64,000 nucleotides of DNA from Burkholderia pseudomultivorans (GTDB taxonomy: Bacteria > Pseudomonadota > Gammaproteobacteria > Burkholderiales > Burkholderiaceae): the NCBI RefSeq assembly GCF_902499075.1, contig NZ_CABVPP010000001.1:454528-518527 (forward strand). The letters run 5' to 3'. Shown here piece after piece: positions 7,176 through 15,973 of this stretch; position 1 is the stretch's first letter; every line of letters starts with the position of its first letter. The position numbers and the translations under genes are program-made. The notes under the pieces are model-generated. The model was not told the origin of the DNA and searched no databases. It worked only from the letters and a program-made list of their open reading frames with translations.

Positions 7176-7997
7176 ATGAAACCACATCGTCCCCACGGCC
7201 CTCTTCCAAGTGCGCTGGAAGCAAACGAACTGAAGCTAAGAGCATTTGAAATGATTCTTATCATCTTCTATATAGAAGATCTGCGACGCTTCATTATTGG
7301 AGCCATCCGTGGCACTGACGAGATTTTTCAGCAAGATGACAGATTGAAGCTGCAAGATGAGGACAACAAAGAGAAGGAGCCGAGCGAATCCAAGATTATG
7401 CGCATGGCAACCAAGGTGCTGGTCGACGAAGGCGTTATTTCCAAATCCGAAAAGAAGGAATTGATCACTCTAATCAACTACAGAAACGCCATCGGTCATG
7501 AGCCGCATCAATTGACCGTAGACGTTGGCTCCTATTCTGAGCTGGCTAAGACCGGGAAAAATTCAAGGCGATATGATCACACGATCCTTGAACGCGTGCA
7601 AAAAATAAGGGACAAGATTCACAAGGAGGTCGGCAAGAAATTCATAATGCCCATTGATTTTGATGGCCTTATGTTTGAGGCCGCAGAGAAAAGTTACCTA
7701 CTTGAAATAAAGCGACTTAAGAAGAAGATTTCAAAACAGATCAAGCAGCATAAGGAGCGGGTTGACACAACCAATCAGATCATACAGTCCATTCCGAAGG
7801 ATGTGTTCGACGCCGCGCAGCCATACCATCCCAGGCACTATAAGAGGAACGGGACTCTAACCGAGAGCGGCATTAGTTGCGTAAACCAACTCTTCGCAGC
7901 GGGGGCCACTCCCTTAGCTGTAGCTCATCTCATGAAGATTTCCCTGAAGTCTTCCACGAAATGGCACGTCAAGTTCCGGCTAGGTCAGCCTTACTAG
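7176..7997 (+). CDS. HEPN-motif protein, possible RNase/defence factor
   Basis: 273 residues. Residues 100-110 read INYRNAIGHEP, giving R103-N-x3-H108, the R-N-x(3)-H (Rx4-6H) signature of HEPN domains, many of which are RNases in toxin or abortive-infection systems. The helical region before it (20-50) fits the HEPN bundle. Residues 165-205 form a lysine-rich coiled coil (IKRLKKKISKQIKQHKE). The C-terminus (residues 240-273) resembles a small DNA-binding helical unit. Followed 31 bp later by another gene on the same strand. Activity and partner are inference. Confidence 0.55.
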   Translation: MKPHRPHGPLPSALEANELKLRAFEMILIIFYIEDLRRFIIGAIRGTDEIFQQDDRLKLQDEDNKEKEPSESKIMRMATKVLVDEGVISKSEKKELITLINYRNAIGHEPHQLTVDVGSYSELAKTGKNSRRYDHTILERVQKIRDKIHKEVGKKFIMPIDFDGLMFEAAEKSYLLEIKRLKKKISKQIKQHKERVDTTNQIIQSIPKDVFDAAQPYHPRHYKRNGTLTESGISCVNQLFAAGATPLAVAHLMKISLKSSTKWHVKFRLGQPY

Positions 7998-8028
7998 ATA
8001 TCAGACTCACTAATGAGAGACGGCAAAT

Positions 8029-8883
8029 ATGAATCTGCTAGGTTTTCATAAAAAATTCAGCCTTCTTGCCCAAGAATCGCATCTCACCAAGAACACTATC
8101 CTATCTGGTTTCGATCTATTGCTCCAGGCAAACTTCTTCCAAGACAAGGATGGCTACTTCTACTCCGCGTTCTTCCATCTTTCCATCGGTTTGGAGAGAA
8201 TTCTTAAGCTGGCGGTGGTCACGCATTACATGCTCACCAACGACTATAGGACGCCGACCATCAAGCAGTTGAAGTACCAGTTCGGACACGACATACGCAC
8301 GCTGTACGGCGAGTGCCAGAAGCTAATGCCCGCGTACTTTTCGCCCTCGGCTCCGCTCCCTACCCTGACCTCTCACGATCAGGAACTCATCGGCTTTTTC
8401 ACTGAGTATGGGTTGCAGTCTCGCTACTTCAATCTGAATGAGGTATGCGAAGCCAAAATGGAAAGGAGTCCTCTGTATAAGTGGTTGGATGTCGCGCGCT
8501 CGATCTACGAGCACTACACGCCGTGGCACCTCCGAGAACGTTCAGCGACGAATCTTCTGTACAAGATGGACCGCGCTGGATACCGCAATGGGTTCACCAT
8601 GAACCTCACTGAAGACGGTCATCCTATGAGCCAGTTTGACTGCTTCCATAGGCAGCTTGTAATCGAGAAGGCTGCTCCGCTGGTGATCTGGCGTCTCGTA
8701 GAAGTCCTCCGACCGATCCACCTCCTACTGGAAGCAATGTCTGACAAGGCACGAGAGTATGAGATTGAGAAGAACATCTCTGGCATGGTGATTCCTCACT
8801 ATGAGGATTTCTTCGTCTTCCTACTCGCAGATAAGGACTCGATCAAGAGAAGAAAGAAGTGGCTGTCTATTTTCAATTCTTAA
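8029..8883 (+). CDS. Hypothetical protein, likely partner of the HEPN-motif gene
   Basis: 284 residues, predicted all-helical. Residues 45-65 (AFFHLSIGLERILKLAVVTHY) and QFGHDIRTLYGEC resemble a helical bundle seen in uncharacterised defence-island proteins, sometimes classed as HEPN-like, but no catalytic Rx4-6H is found. It follows the HEPN gene by 31 bp and is probably co-transcribed, so the two may form one system. Confidence 0.5.
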   Translation: MNLLGFHKKFSLLAQESHLTKNTILSGFDLLLQANFFQDKDGYFYSAFFHLSIGLERILKLAVVTHYMLTNDYRTPTIKQLKYQFGHDIRTLYGECQKLMPAYFSPSAPLPTLTSHDQELIGFFTEYGLQSRYFNLNEVCEAKMERSPLYKWLDVARSIYEHYTPWHLRERSATNLLYKMDRAGYRNGFTMNLTEDGHPMSQFDCFHRQLVIEKAAPLVIWRLVEVLRPIHLLLEAMSDKAREYEIEKNISGMVIPHYEDFFVFLLADKDSIKRRKKWLSIFNS

Positions 8884-8968
8884 CCTTCGTCAGACTCGCC
8901 GTCCCTTCTTGCTCAATTGTCAGACCTATGATATTCATCTGGGTTCTGTAATTTGACAGCGAACTATT

Positions 8969-10264
8969 ATGGGCGCAGTGGTGAGGAAGGTTCCATATTA
9001 CACACTGGAACCCTCGTTTTTTCGTGGAACGGTTTGGAAGGAACGCCTTGGAGCCAGAGGTGCTGTTCCTATCAACACGCCTCAGCGAATCTCTTTCGCT
9101 AGACTCGCACCTGGCGAAACTCCCCCGCCTCCTCCACCGAAGCCCACTGCCGAACAGCTCAAGGCTCAACAAGCGGAAGCTGCGCGTCAGAAACTACTTG
9201 CCGAACAGGCTAAAAAGCAGCAGCCAAAAGAACCGCCAAAACCAGAGCCCAAGGTCGTCGAGGCCGAGGATCAGGACAAGATCCCCGAGTTCGATCTTCA
9301 GGATGTGCCTGGCGCAATGGACAAGATTGGTTGGCCTGTCGCCGCCAAGATCGCAAGGAAGTGGTTCGCCAGCCCGAAGCACATCTACAACGACGATCCC
9401 AATTCGGTGCAGCCCATCGATGACACCACCGTCACACTCAAGTGGGCATTGGGGTTCGGCAGTGTCCAAAAACGGTATGATGAGCTGATCAGCAAGAAGA
9501 TCTACTCACCTGCTGCTGCAAAAGAGGCCAAGAAGAAGATCACCAGGCACCTCAAGTCGATCTTTATCGACCAAGGTTCTATAAACCTGTCCTTTGATAC
9601 ATCTGCATTCGTAGGCGATGAACGCCAGTTCCATATTGACTGGCAGTTCCAGTTTCAGGATATCCCAACGAGTGCGACTCTTGATGGCTTAGCGCTAACG
9701 GATCTGACAGCAGCGCTTGGAAACTTCAATTTGTATGCCGCCGTAGGACAGGTTGATGTCAGTGCTGAAAGATACTTCCAGTATGACAAGGAAAAGCAAA
9801 CGAAAGCATATTGCATCGATCCCGTTGCAACCATCACACACATCTACGTTTACCTGAAAGACAACTATTCCTTCAATGATAAAGGTGATGGGAACAGCCA
9901 ATATCTTGGACACTGGAACAAGAAAGACATGATTCTTTCTTACCGTGCCGCCGTCAGTGACTTGATCGACGGCAAGAAGGTTCATACTCAGATGGGTAGT
10001 TCCGAGATCACGGAAACCACTATTAATTGGCCTTATCTACCGGGCGACCCGATAGACAAGCCGGTTGATAAGAGGCCCGGATTTGGAAAGCTTTTAGAGA
10101 AGAATGTGTACTACCCCGTCTACAACAAGACCTACAATGAATGGCGTGAGAAGCACAACAGGGGCGGTGATTTCATGATCTACAGCAAGCCCCTGCTTCT
10201 CAAACTGAGAAATCCCATTTCGATTAAATTGGATACGATATGTCGAGCACCAGAACCAATGTGA
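8969..10264 (+). CDS. DUF6402-family protein with proline-rich linker
   Basis: 431 residues. The N-terminal 85 residues contain PPPPPPKP and a Q/A/K-rich stretch, then EFDLQDVPGAMDKIGWPVAAK begins a conserved domain that I recognise as DUF6402, including TVTLKWALGFGSVQKRYDEL and a C-terminal half rich in beta-strand patterns. DUF6402 proteins occur in Burkholderia and pseudomonads, often near type VI secretion or polymorphic toxin genes; their biochemical role is not established as far as I know. The next gene overlaps by 25 bp, the arrangement typical of an effector with its neutralising partner; that pairing is inference. Confidence 0.7.
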   Translation: MGAVVRKVPYYTLEPSFFRGTVWKERLGARGAVPINTPQRISFARLAPGETPPPPPPKPTAEQLKAQQAEAARQKLLAEQAKKQQPKEPPKPEPKVVEAEDQDKIPEFDLQDVPGAMDKIGWPVAAKIARKWFASPKHIYNDDPNSVQPIDDTTVTLKWALGFGSVQKRYDELISKKIYSPAAAKEAKKKITRHLKSIFIDQGSINLSFDTSAFVGDERQFHIDWQFQFQDIPTSATLDGLALTDLTAALGNFNLYAAVGQVDVSAERYFQYDKEKQTKAYCIDPVATITHIYVYLKDNYSFNDKGDGNSQYLGHWNKKDMILSYRAAVSDLIDGKKVHTQMGSSEITETTINWPYLPGDPIDKPVDKRPGFGKLLEKNVYYPVYNKTYNEWREKHNRGGDFMIYSKPLLLKLRNPISIKLDTICRAPEPM

Positions 10265-10701
10265 AGAAGAAGCGCCGCATCGCAGCGGCTGCTATCGCTC
10301 TACTCGTGTTGGTAGCTGGTGCAGCCACGCTTACCTTTCGGGGCAATCACGATTACACAGATTGCCAACGCCATAACTACAATAGCAAGCTAAATGGTGG
10401 ATTGAAGGAGTTTGATGGAAAAAAATACACCATCAACATTTGCGGAAGTGGAACAAACAACAGCCACTTCTTTGGTGATAGCTTCGATGCTGTTGTCTTG
10501 ACGATCACTAACGAGCAAGGCGATGTCGTAGCGAAACGTCGATACAAAGTATTTTGGGACGGCGTACCCGGCCATGAACCTCTAGCCATTGGTAAAAATA
10601 GCATCACATACCAAGATGATGAGGAACAGGCGGATCACACCATCACCATGCCACCGGGATTTATCGACAGGATAAGAGCCCGACTGCCTTTTTTCAATTA
10701 G
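10240..10701 (+). CDS. Membrane-anchored small protein overlapping DUF6402 gene
   Basis: 153 residues. Positively charged start (KKKRR) followed by a single membrane helix at about 13-30, then a soluble domain with two cysteines that would face the periplasm. It starts inside the end of the DUF6402 gene, so translation is coupled. A periplasmic immunity-type role is suggested by topology and overlap only. It ends just before a strong terminator. Confidence 0.6.
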   Translation: MSSTRTNVKKKRRIAAAAIALLVLVAGAATLTFRGNHDYTDCQRHNYNSKLNGGLKEFDGKKYTINICGSGTNNSHFFGDSFDAVVLTITNEQGDVVAKRRYKVFWDGVPGHEPLAIGKNSITYQDDEEQADHTITMPPGFIDRIRARLPFFN

Positions 10702-10707
10702 AAGACA

Positions 10708-10735
10708 GAAAAAGCACCTTTCGGGGTGCTTTTTT
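10708..10735 (+). terminator. Intrinsic terminator after the DUF6402 pair
   Basis: AAAAAGCACC and GGTGCTTTTTT around a TTTCGG loop followed by T-run. Because it also has an A-run on the left it could work for the converging relaxase operon. Confidence 0.8.
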
Positions 10736-10763
10736 GGTCCGCTGTTAAGTGAATCAGAGATAT

Positions 10764-13700
10764 TTAAATAGGCTTGTTCTTATCGACTTTGTGCCTATCA
10801 CGCTCCACTATGTATTTGACGGTATCGCTAATCATTCGCTCAACGGTCAATTCTCTTTCCTCGTCATTGGGTAGGCTCGCCAAGTACTCGGCCTGCTCCT
10901 GCTTAATCCGTTCAGCAGCCTCCTTGAGCCAAGCTTCCGTTTCACCCAAGTTGTATCTCAACTCAGAGAGTAATAGCATTTGCGCTTGGTAGTAGGTCAA
11001 ATCCTCTTCTTCTTCCTCCACCCCACGCAAAGCGAACATAGACTTCTTGACCTCGGAGACCGTTGGCACTGAGCTAACGAAGGATTCCTTCTCCACCTTG
11101 GCTTTCCTCTTATTTCCATACCCGGTAGTTTTTCCACTCGCATCAAACATGTCATCAATCTTTTTGCTGACATATGAACGCACGGCATATTGCCTTTCCT
11201 TGGCACTATCAAACTGAGACTTGTCTGCATAAACAGATCTACCCTCTTTAGCAGCCGCTACAATCCATTCCTTGGAATCCTTCCAGTTCCAGCCGAAGTT
11301 CATGACTAGGCGTTCCTGCATCTGTTCGTAGGTCGGAGGAACAAATGCATGCAAAGCCTTATGGACATCGGCAAATGCCTGCTTGATGGTTTCTTCAGTT
11401 ACTACCTTTTTATTGGCTTTTGCAGAAGCTCCTTTACTTGCGTCCAAGCGAGCTTTCTTCTTCTCAAGTCTCTTCTGCAAATCAGCCGCACGATTAGGAT
11501 TGGCTTGCTCTTCGCTCTGGATAATATTTCGAACATCCAACAAGCTGATTTTGTCTGAAGCTCTACAATAAGATTGCTTGACTGCTTGATATTCAGATTT
11601 GACAGCAAAGAAGGTGTAGTATTGGGTATTTCGTGTTGCTGCCACGTTGAACAACTGGGCATTGTTCAATGCTGATTCTTCACCGACATGGAAGGTTTGC
11701 GTCTTGGTCACACCTTGGGATTTATGAACCGTCATGGCATATCCAAGGTTGATCTTGGACTTGGTAGGGTTCACTGTTTTTCGCTGTCCGTTATCGAAAG
11801 CGATAACTAGAGAACCATCTTTATTCACTTCTTTGATCGTGCCGAAGTCTCCATTTTTGACCTCCTTGTTGTTCTTCTGGATAACGATTCGATCACTCAC
11901 ATAGAATTCTTCACCAGCAACCGTAACCTTCTCTCCAAGCTCACCCGATTTGGCACGTTGTGCCTGAATGTGGCCGTTTAGCGTGTCGACCGTCTTGTTG
12001 GTGGAGGCAAGCAAGATCTTCTGCTCGTAGGTTTCGGGAGCCTTGGAGAACCTGTCCATGACATCCGTGAGCATCTGCTTGGTGGTGTTGTACTGCTGAA
12101 CTCGGCCAGTGGCTTCCAGCAGATCGAAAGCTTCCACGATATGCGTAGCTGCCTCTCTATCGGTTTGCCAAGCTTCCAATCGCTCCTGAGCGGTTCCACC
12201 ACGTGCGGCCATGCTCTTCTGGCCCGAGACGGTCTTCGCCACTTCCAGCGCATCCTTGTTCTTCTGGCGGCTTATTTCGGAAAGGATCGTGGTGTATGGC
12301 TTTCCAGCGTGCTCCTTGATGAACTCGTTGAAGGTGTTCCCGGCAGATACGGGATCGAGCTGGTTGTTGTCTCCAATGAGCACGAGCTTGGCGCCGGCGG
12401 CCTCCACAGCCACCAACAGGCGATGGTAATTGCGCGTGCCGATCATGCCCGCCTCGTCCACAAAAATAATGTCGGTAGCATGAAGCTCAACCTTGCCCTG
12501 CTCCACGTCGATCAGAAACTTGTCGATGGTGGCCGCGTAGTCGGTTCCAGCCTCATGAGCGATGGCACTAGACACCTTGCCGGTAGGTGCCAAGCCGTAG
12601 GTCTTCCTGCCTTTGGTTCTGGCGATATCTACAGCATGGCGCATAGCAAACGACTTCCCAGTGCCTGGAAGGCCCACGACGATGCTCACTCCGAACGGCA
12701 AGAACACATTTTGTATGTACTCCTTCTGTTCGTCCTTGAACGTGAAACTACCCGCTATCTCGGCCTGCTCGATTAGCTTCTTGACCCAGCTCGTAGTCAC
12801 ACGGTTGTCGACCAATCCCCTCATGAGCTCCATGTTCTGGTACTCCAGCTCGGCCAACGAACGCAAGGTGAAGGTAGGCTGGTCATAGGGGCTGTTGCTG
12901 TTCGTGTTGGTCCGTGGCAGCGCAAAAACGTCTGGGTGATCGCGCAGCATGGCGTCAGCCACCCATGCGGCTTCTACGCCAAGGCCGCGGTATTTGGCGA
13001 TGTCTCGTATCAGATCGTTGCGGGTGAACTTGGGACTGCGATTGGTGAGGTTTTCCAGGATCTGTTCATCCGACCAGGCACGGCGGATCTCCTTCACCTG
13101 GTCTGCCTTCTTCATCTTGATATCGATCTCCGCAACCTTCTGGACCAACTGCTCCTGCTTCTCATGTAGGGAGACGATCTCCTTCTTGTTCACGAGCTCG
13201 CGTTGAACCTGCTTGTTGTACTTTCGAGAGGAAAGAAATTCGTAGTCCTTCTGATATTTCTGGTTGGTTTTGGCAACCTGCTTGAGGTAGGCGTCCTGGT
13301 TCAACTGACCGCTGGTGTACTGAGCTTCCAACTCCCCCAACTCGTTCTGGCACTTCTGGTAGAGCTCACGCTTGTCCAGATCGATGCGGTCCTTGAGCTT
13401 CTTATCGTGGGTGTATTTGGCACGAATGGCACGTGTGGTTTCGTCGTCAAAGGCAACTCTGAAATCCTTGATCTCTGAGATGCCCCCACCTGCCTTGCCC
13501 TCCACTACCTGGAAATCTTTGTCGTAGGCTTCGATAGGGATTTCAGGCAAGCGCTCGGCCATCATCTGAAGCACGATGGACTTGAACTGGAAGTCCACCC
13601 TCTCGGCCGTCCCGTTCTTGAAGAGCTCTCGTGGCTCGATCACACGGTAGGTGCCGTCCTCGAAGCGAATAAGGTTGGAGACGTTGCTGTGAATATGAAT

Positions 13701-14396
13701 GTGCGGATCTTGCTCTCGATTATCCAAGTGCATGAAATCGTAAAAGAGCATTTCCCCACGCTCGCCATGTAGATCAACAAGCATTGGGGAAATGATCTCT
13801 TCCATAGCCTTGTGCTTGGCCTCAAAGATGATCTCCTGCATCGCTTTCTTCTGCTCAAGGCTCAACTTATCTGAGAAGAACAGGTAAGAAAAGGACTTGT
13901 CCAGAGAGAAGATAAGCTCCAAGGAAGTGCGGCGATTCGTTACCACCTCCTCCTTGATCTGGTCCAAGGTGAAATCGACACGGATCGCATCTTTCTTGTC
14001 TTTACTGCCTTTCTTTTTTAAGACGGCAAAACCACGCTTGACGTCCTTCTTGGATACCTCTATACCGTTTGGATAGTCGGGTGTCGTCAATATGTGCTTT
14101 ACCTTGGATTTGATATTTAGGGACTTCTTCACATCTGGGTGCTCACCAAGCTCTAGCTCTGAAATCACATTGAGTTTCTTGATGGTTGCCTCACCAAGCA
14201 AATCAAATCTCTCAGCCAATCCCCCTGAAATTCTAGTTAGGTTGTGAACAGTAAATTCCCCTGACTTTGCATAGTAAGCCATCTTGGGATCAGCCTGCAT
14301 ATCGTCCAAGTCATCCAGCACATCTTGCACTTGCCTCTGTAGGTATTTCTTGTAATCGAATCCATGGGCAACACTTCGCCATTCCACATTAATCAT
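10764..14396 (-). CDS. MobF-type relaxase-helicase (TraI-like)
   Basis: 1,210 residues. An N-terminal relaxase domain has candidate catalytic tyrosines at Y41/Y42 and the three-histidine metal motif H232-x-H234-x-H236 (PHIHIH). From about 555 a RecD-type helicase follows: Walker A GLPGTGKS at 575-582, Walker B IIFVDEAG at 643-650, and QLDP and HKSQGVT-type motifs later. A MobF relaxase nicks oriT, stays bound to the 5' end and unwinds the strand to be transferred. Start ATGA overlaps the stop of the preceding gene. Divergent from well-known F/R388 TraI outside the motifs. No type IV secretion genes are visible here, so transfer may depend on genes left of the window or on a helper. Confidence 0.9.
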   Translation of the reverse strand: MINVEWRSVAHGFDYKKYLQRQVQDVLDDLDDMQADPKMAYYAKSGEFTVHNLTRISGGLAERFDLLGEATIKKLNVISELELGEHPDVKKSLNIKSKVKHILTTPDYPNGIEVSKKDVKRGFAVLKKKGSKDKKDAIRVDFTLDQIKEEVVTNRRTSLELIFSLDKSFSYLFFSDKLSLEQKKAMQEIIFEAKHKAMEEIISPMLVDLHGERGEMLFYDFMHLDNREQDPHIHIHSNVSNLIRFEDGTYRVIEPRELFKNGTAERVDFQFKSIVLQMMAERLPEIPIEAYDKDFQVVEGKAGGGISEIKDFRVAFDDETTRAIRAKYTHDKKLKDRIDLDKRELYQKCQNELGELEAQYTSGQLNQDAYLKQVAKTNQKYQKDYEFLSSRKYNKQVQRELVNKKEIVSLHEKQEQLVQKVAEIDIKMKKADQVKEIRRAWSDEQILENLTNRSPKFTRNDLIRDIAKYRGLGVEAAWVADAMLRDHPDVFALPRTNTNSNSPYDQPTFTLRSLAELEYQNMELMRGLVDNRVTTSWVKKLIEQAEIAGSFTFKDEQKEYIQNVFLPFGVSIVVGLPGTGKSFAMRHAVDIARTKGRKTYGLAPTGKVSSAIAHEAGTDYAATIDKFLIDVEQGKVELHATDIIFVDEAGMIGTRNYHRLLVAVEAAGAKLVLIGDNNQLDPVSAGNTFNEFIKEHAGKPYTTILSEISRQKNKDALEVAKTVSGQKSMAARGGTAQERLEAWQTDREAATHIVEAFDLLEATGRVQQYNTTKQMLTDVMDRFSKAPETYEQKILLASTNKTVDTLNGHIQAQRAKSGELGEKVTVAGEEFYVSDRIVIQKNNKEVKNGDFGTIKEVNKDGSLVIAFDNGQRKTVNPTKSKINLGYAMTVHKSQGVTKTQTFHVGEESALNNAQLFNVAATRNTQYYTFFAVKSEYQAVKQSYCRASDKISLLDVRNIIQSEEQANPNRAADLQKRLEKKKARLDASKGASAKANKKVVTEETIKQAFADVHKALHAFVPPTYEQMQERLVMNFGWNWKDSKEWIVAAAKEGRSVYADKSQFDSAKERQYAVRSYVSKKIDDMFDASGKTTGYGNKRKAKVEKESFVSSVPTVSEVKKSMFALRGVEEEEEDLTYYQAQMLLLSELRYNLGETEAWLKEAAERIKQEQAEYLASLPNDEERELTVERMISDTVKYIVERDRHKVDKNKPI

Positions 14397-14698
14397 ATCT
14401 TGCTTTTCTCATTATTATCGGCCTTCACGTCCAGATCAACCTGAAGGGTCTCCTTGAGTTTCATCCTTTCCAAATAAGCATTGAACTCCTCTTCAGTGAA
14501 CCGCCCTCCACTCACCCAATATTCATGTGGCTTGCCATCAAGAAGTACAGCAGGACCATCCTCTCTGTGAAGGGCTCCATTGCGGTAATACTTCGTATAG
14601 ATGGACGCGGTGTCGATTCCTGTCGCAATGTCAGTGCAGATGACTTTGAATTCAGCTACCCCTGAGAAATCATCTGGAAGTTGATTCGTCGCGCTCAT
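14393..14698 (-). CDS. Small protein with MORN-like NGxLHREDGPA motif
   Basis: 101 residues. Residues 36-60 (YYRNGALHREDGPAVLL) match the short repeat NGxxHRxDGPA found in MORN-like and phage proteins. It is sandwiched between the relaxase and its accessory gene with 4-bp ATGA overlaps at both ends, so all three are translationally coupled and the protein probably serves mobilisation. Exact role unknown. Confidence 0.65.
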   Translation of the reverse strand: MSATNQLPDDFSGVAEFKVICTDIATGIDTASIYTKYYRNGALHREDGPAVLLDGKPHEYWVSGGRFTEEEFNAYLERMKLKETLQVDLDVKADNNEKSKI

Positions 14699-15063
14699 TT
14701 CTTAGCCCCATCTTTTGTGGTGCCTGCCTTCTTCTTTTCATCATAGGACCAAGTACCTTTCTTCTCGTTAGCACGCATTAAGCGCTCTAGAAAGTCACGC
14801 TCTCGCTGTGAAAGTTGAAGCTCAATATCCAGCTTTTCTAGAAAGAAAGACAGAGTTTCGTTTAAACGATCAAGTTGAAGCCGCTCGACTTCAAGGAAGG
14901 TCACGACCTTGTTGTGGGACTCTAAAACTTGGTTGTACGTGCCTCTTTTGTGGGCCTCTTCGTACTCTTGAAGATAGAGCAGATATTGATTAACCGACTG
15001 AAAGCGTCTTTCTTTTGATTTTAAAATTAGAGCCTCATCGATTCTGACAGATTTAGTCGCCAT
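14695..15063 (-). CDS. Mobilisation accessory protein, ribbon-helix-helix N-terminus
   Basis: 122 residues from ATG 15,063 with AAGGGG about 9 bp upstream. The first 25 residues (ATKSVRIDEALILKSKERR) look like the beta-strand plus helix start of a ribbon-helix-helix DNA-binding fold, as in TraY/TrwA-type relaxosome proteins; the rest is a long coiled coil. First gene of the relaxase operon and next to the putative oriT, so it probably binds oriT and regulates the operon. Confidence 0.65.
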   Translation of the reverse strand: MATKSVRIDEALILKSKERRFQSVNQYLLYLQEYEEAHKRGTYNQVLESHNKVVTFLEVERLQLDRLNETLSFFLEKLDIELQLSQRERDFLERLMRANEKKGTWSYDEKKKAGTTKDGAKK

Positions 15064-15558
15064 TTTATTCACCCCTTTTTTATTTATCTTAACGTGAAAA
15101 AGGGAAAAGTAAAGAGATGACCAGGGTGTCCTAGACAGAAGCCTTGTAGTTAGAGGGTTAGGAGCGTGAGCACATATGGAAAAGTCGCAGACTATTCCGT
15201 GTGTGCTTATGTTTTTAGGGGTTAGGTACTTGATGATGAAAATGTCTACATTTCAGAGACTATCCAAATTATACAAATTTCCGCACATGACTCTCGAAAT
15301 TTTTCGTTTTCTTGTGCATGAGAAAAATCACGGTGCAATACCATTTATTGATTTTGCATTTTGGTTCACCCATAGACTTGATATGGCATTCCCATCAAGT
15401 CTACAAATTGCTAACTTTGCGATTTATAAAAATTCGTTTCCATGTCTTCATGCACATGGAGCAATTTGAAATGATTGATTCACGCCGATCTTCACGACAA
15501 TATAAAAAATAAAACACCATCACCGGCTTGCTTAGATGAATATTTTCCTCTTACATCG
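15064..15558. other. AT-rich gap between divergent operons, candidate oriT
   Basis: No convincing gene. It contains a perfect 10-bp inverted repeat (TAGACTTGAT ... ATCAAGTCTA, 15,373-15,403, 11-bp spacer) and, nested outside it, TGTGCATGA (15,313-15,321) with its reverse complement TCATGCACA (15,448-15,456). Inverted repeats next to a relaxase operon are typical of oriT. No nic-site consensus is recognised. Confidence 0.45.
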
Positions 15559-15586
15559 TTGACATTGATAAAGCGGTGGCTATATT
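15559..15586 (+). promoter_or_regulatory. Promoter of the 15,615 gene
   Basis: TTGACA (15,559-15,564), 16-bp spacer, TATATT (15,581-15,586). Confidence 0.7.
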
Positions 15587-15614
15587 GATGTTGATAAACA
15601 CATAGGAATGAAAC

Positions 15615-15971
15615 ATGACAAGACCAACCAAATCAAAATTATTCAAACAAGGAAATGTTGCAGATGAAGTTCTTACCCGCGTTAGTGCGCGCATTGACGA
15701 TGACTTGTATTTGTTCTTGAAACGCGCATACAAGATTCAAGGTGTAACAATGGAGGAGCGCATCAACACTCTATTGAAGAAAGAGGCGGAATACATTCTC
15801 AAACAGAAATGGTATATCGATTACCAAGCTAAGAAACCAAAAGGCATCTTCGATCAGATTGCCGAGATGAAATTACAGAACAGAAATGGAACCTTGCCCT
15901 CCATTCACTCTGACACGAGTTCAGATGTCGGGTTTGATCTTGGACCAGAAAACGATGAGGAGGCTCAGTAA
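15615..15971 (+). CDS. Ribbon-helix-helix-type protein
   Basis: 118 residues. Residues 20-58 (VLTRVSARIDDDLYLFLKRA ... MEERINTLLKKEAE) give the strand-helix-helix pattern of MetJ/Arc-type DNA-binding proteins, followed by a charged tail. The next gene follows after 2 bp. It could be a partition or transfer regulator, or the autoregulator of this pair. Confidence 0.6.
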   Translation: MTRPTKSKLFKQGNVADEVLTRVSARIDDDLYLFLKRAYKIQGVTMEERINTLLKKEAEYILKQKWYIDYQAKKPKGIFDQIAEMKLQNRNGTLPSIHSDTSSDVGFDLGPENDEEAQ

Positions 15972-15973
15972 TC

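Noticed and set aside
15176-15469. 97-codon frame in the gap beside the relaxase operon
   Set aside because: No ribosome site, unusual composition, and it covers the inverted repeats; more likely non-coding.
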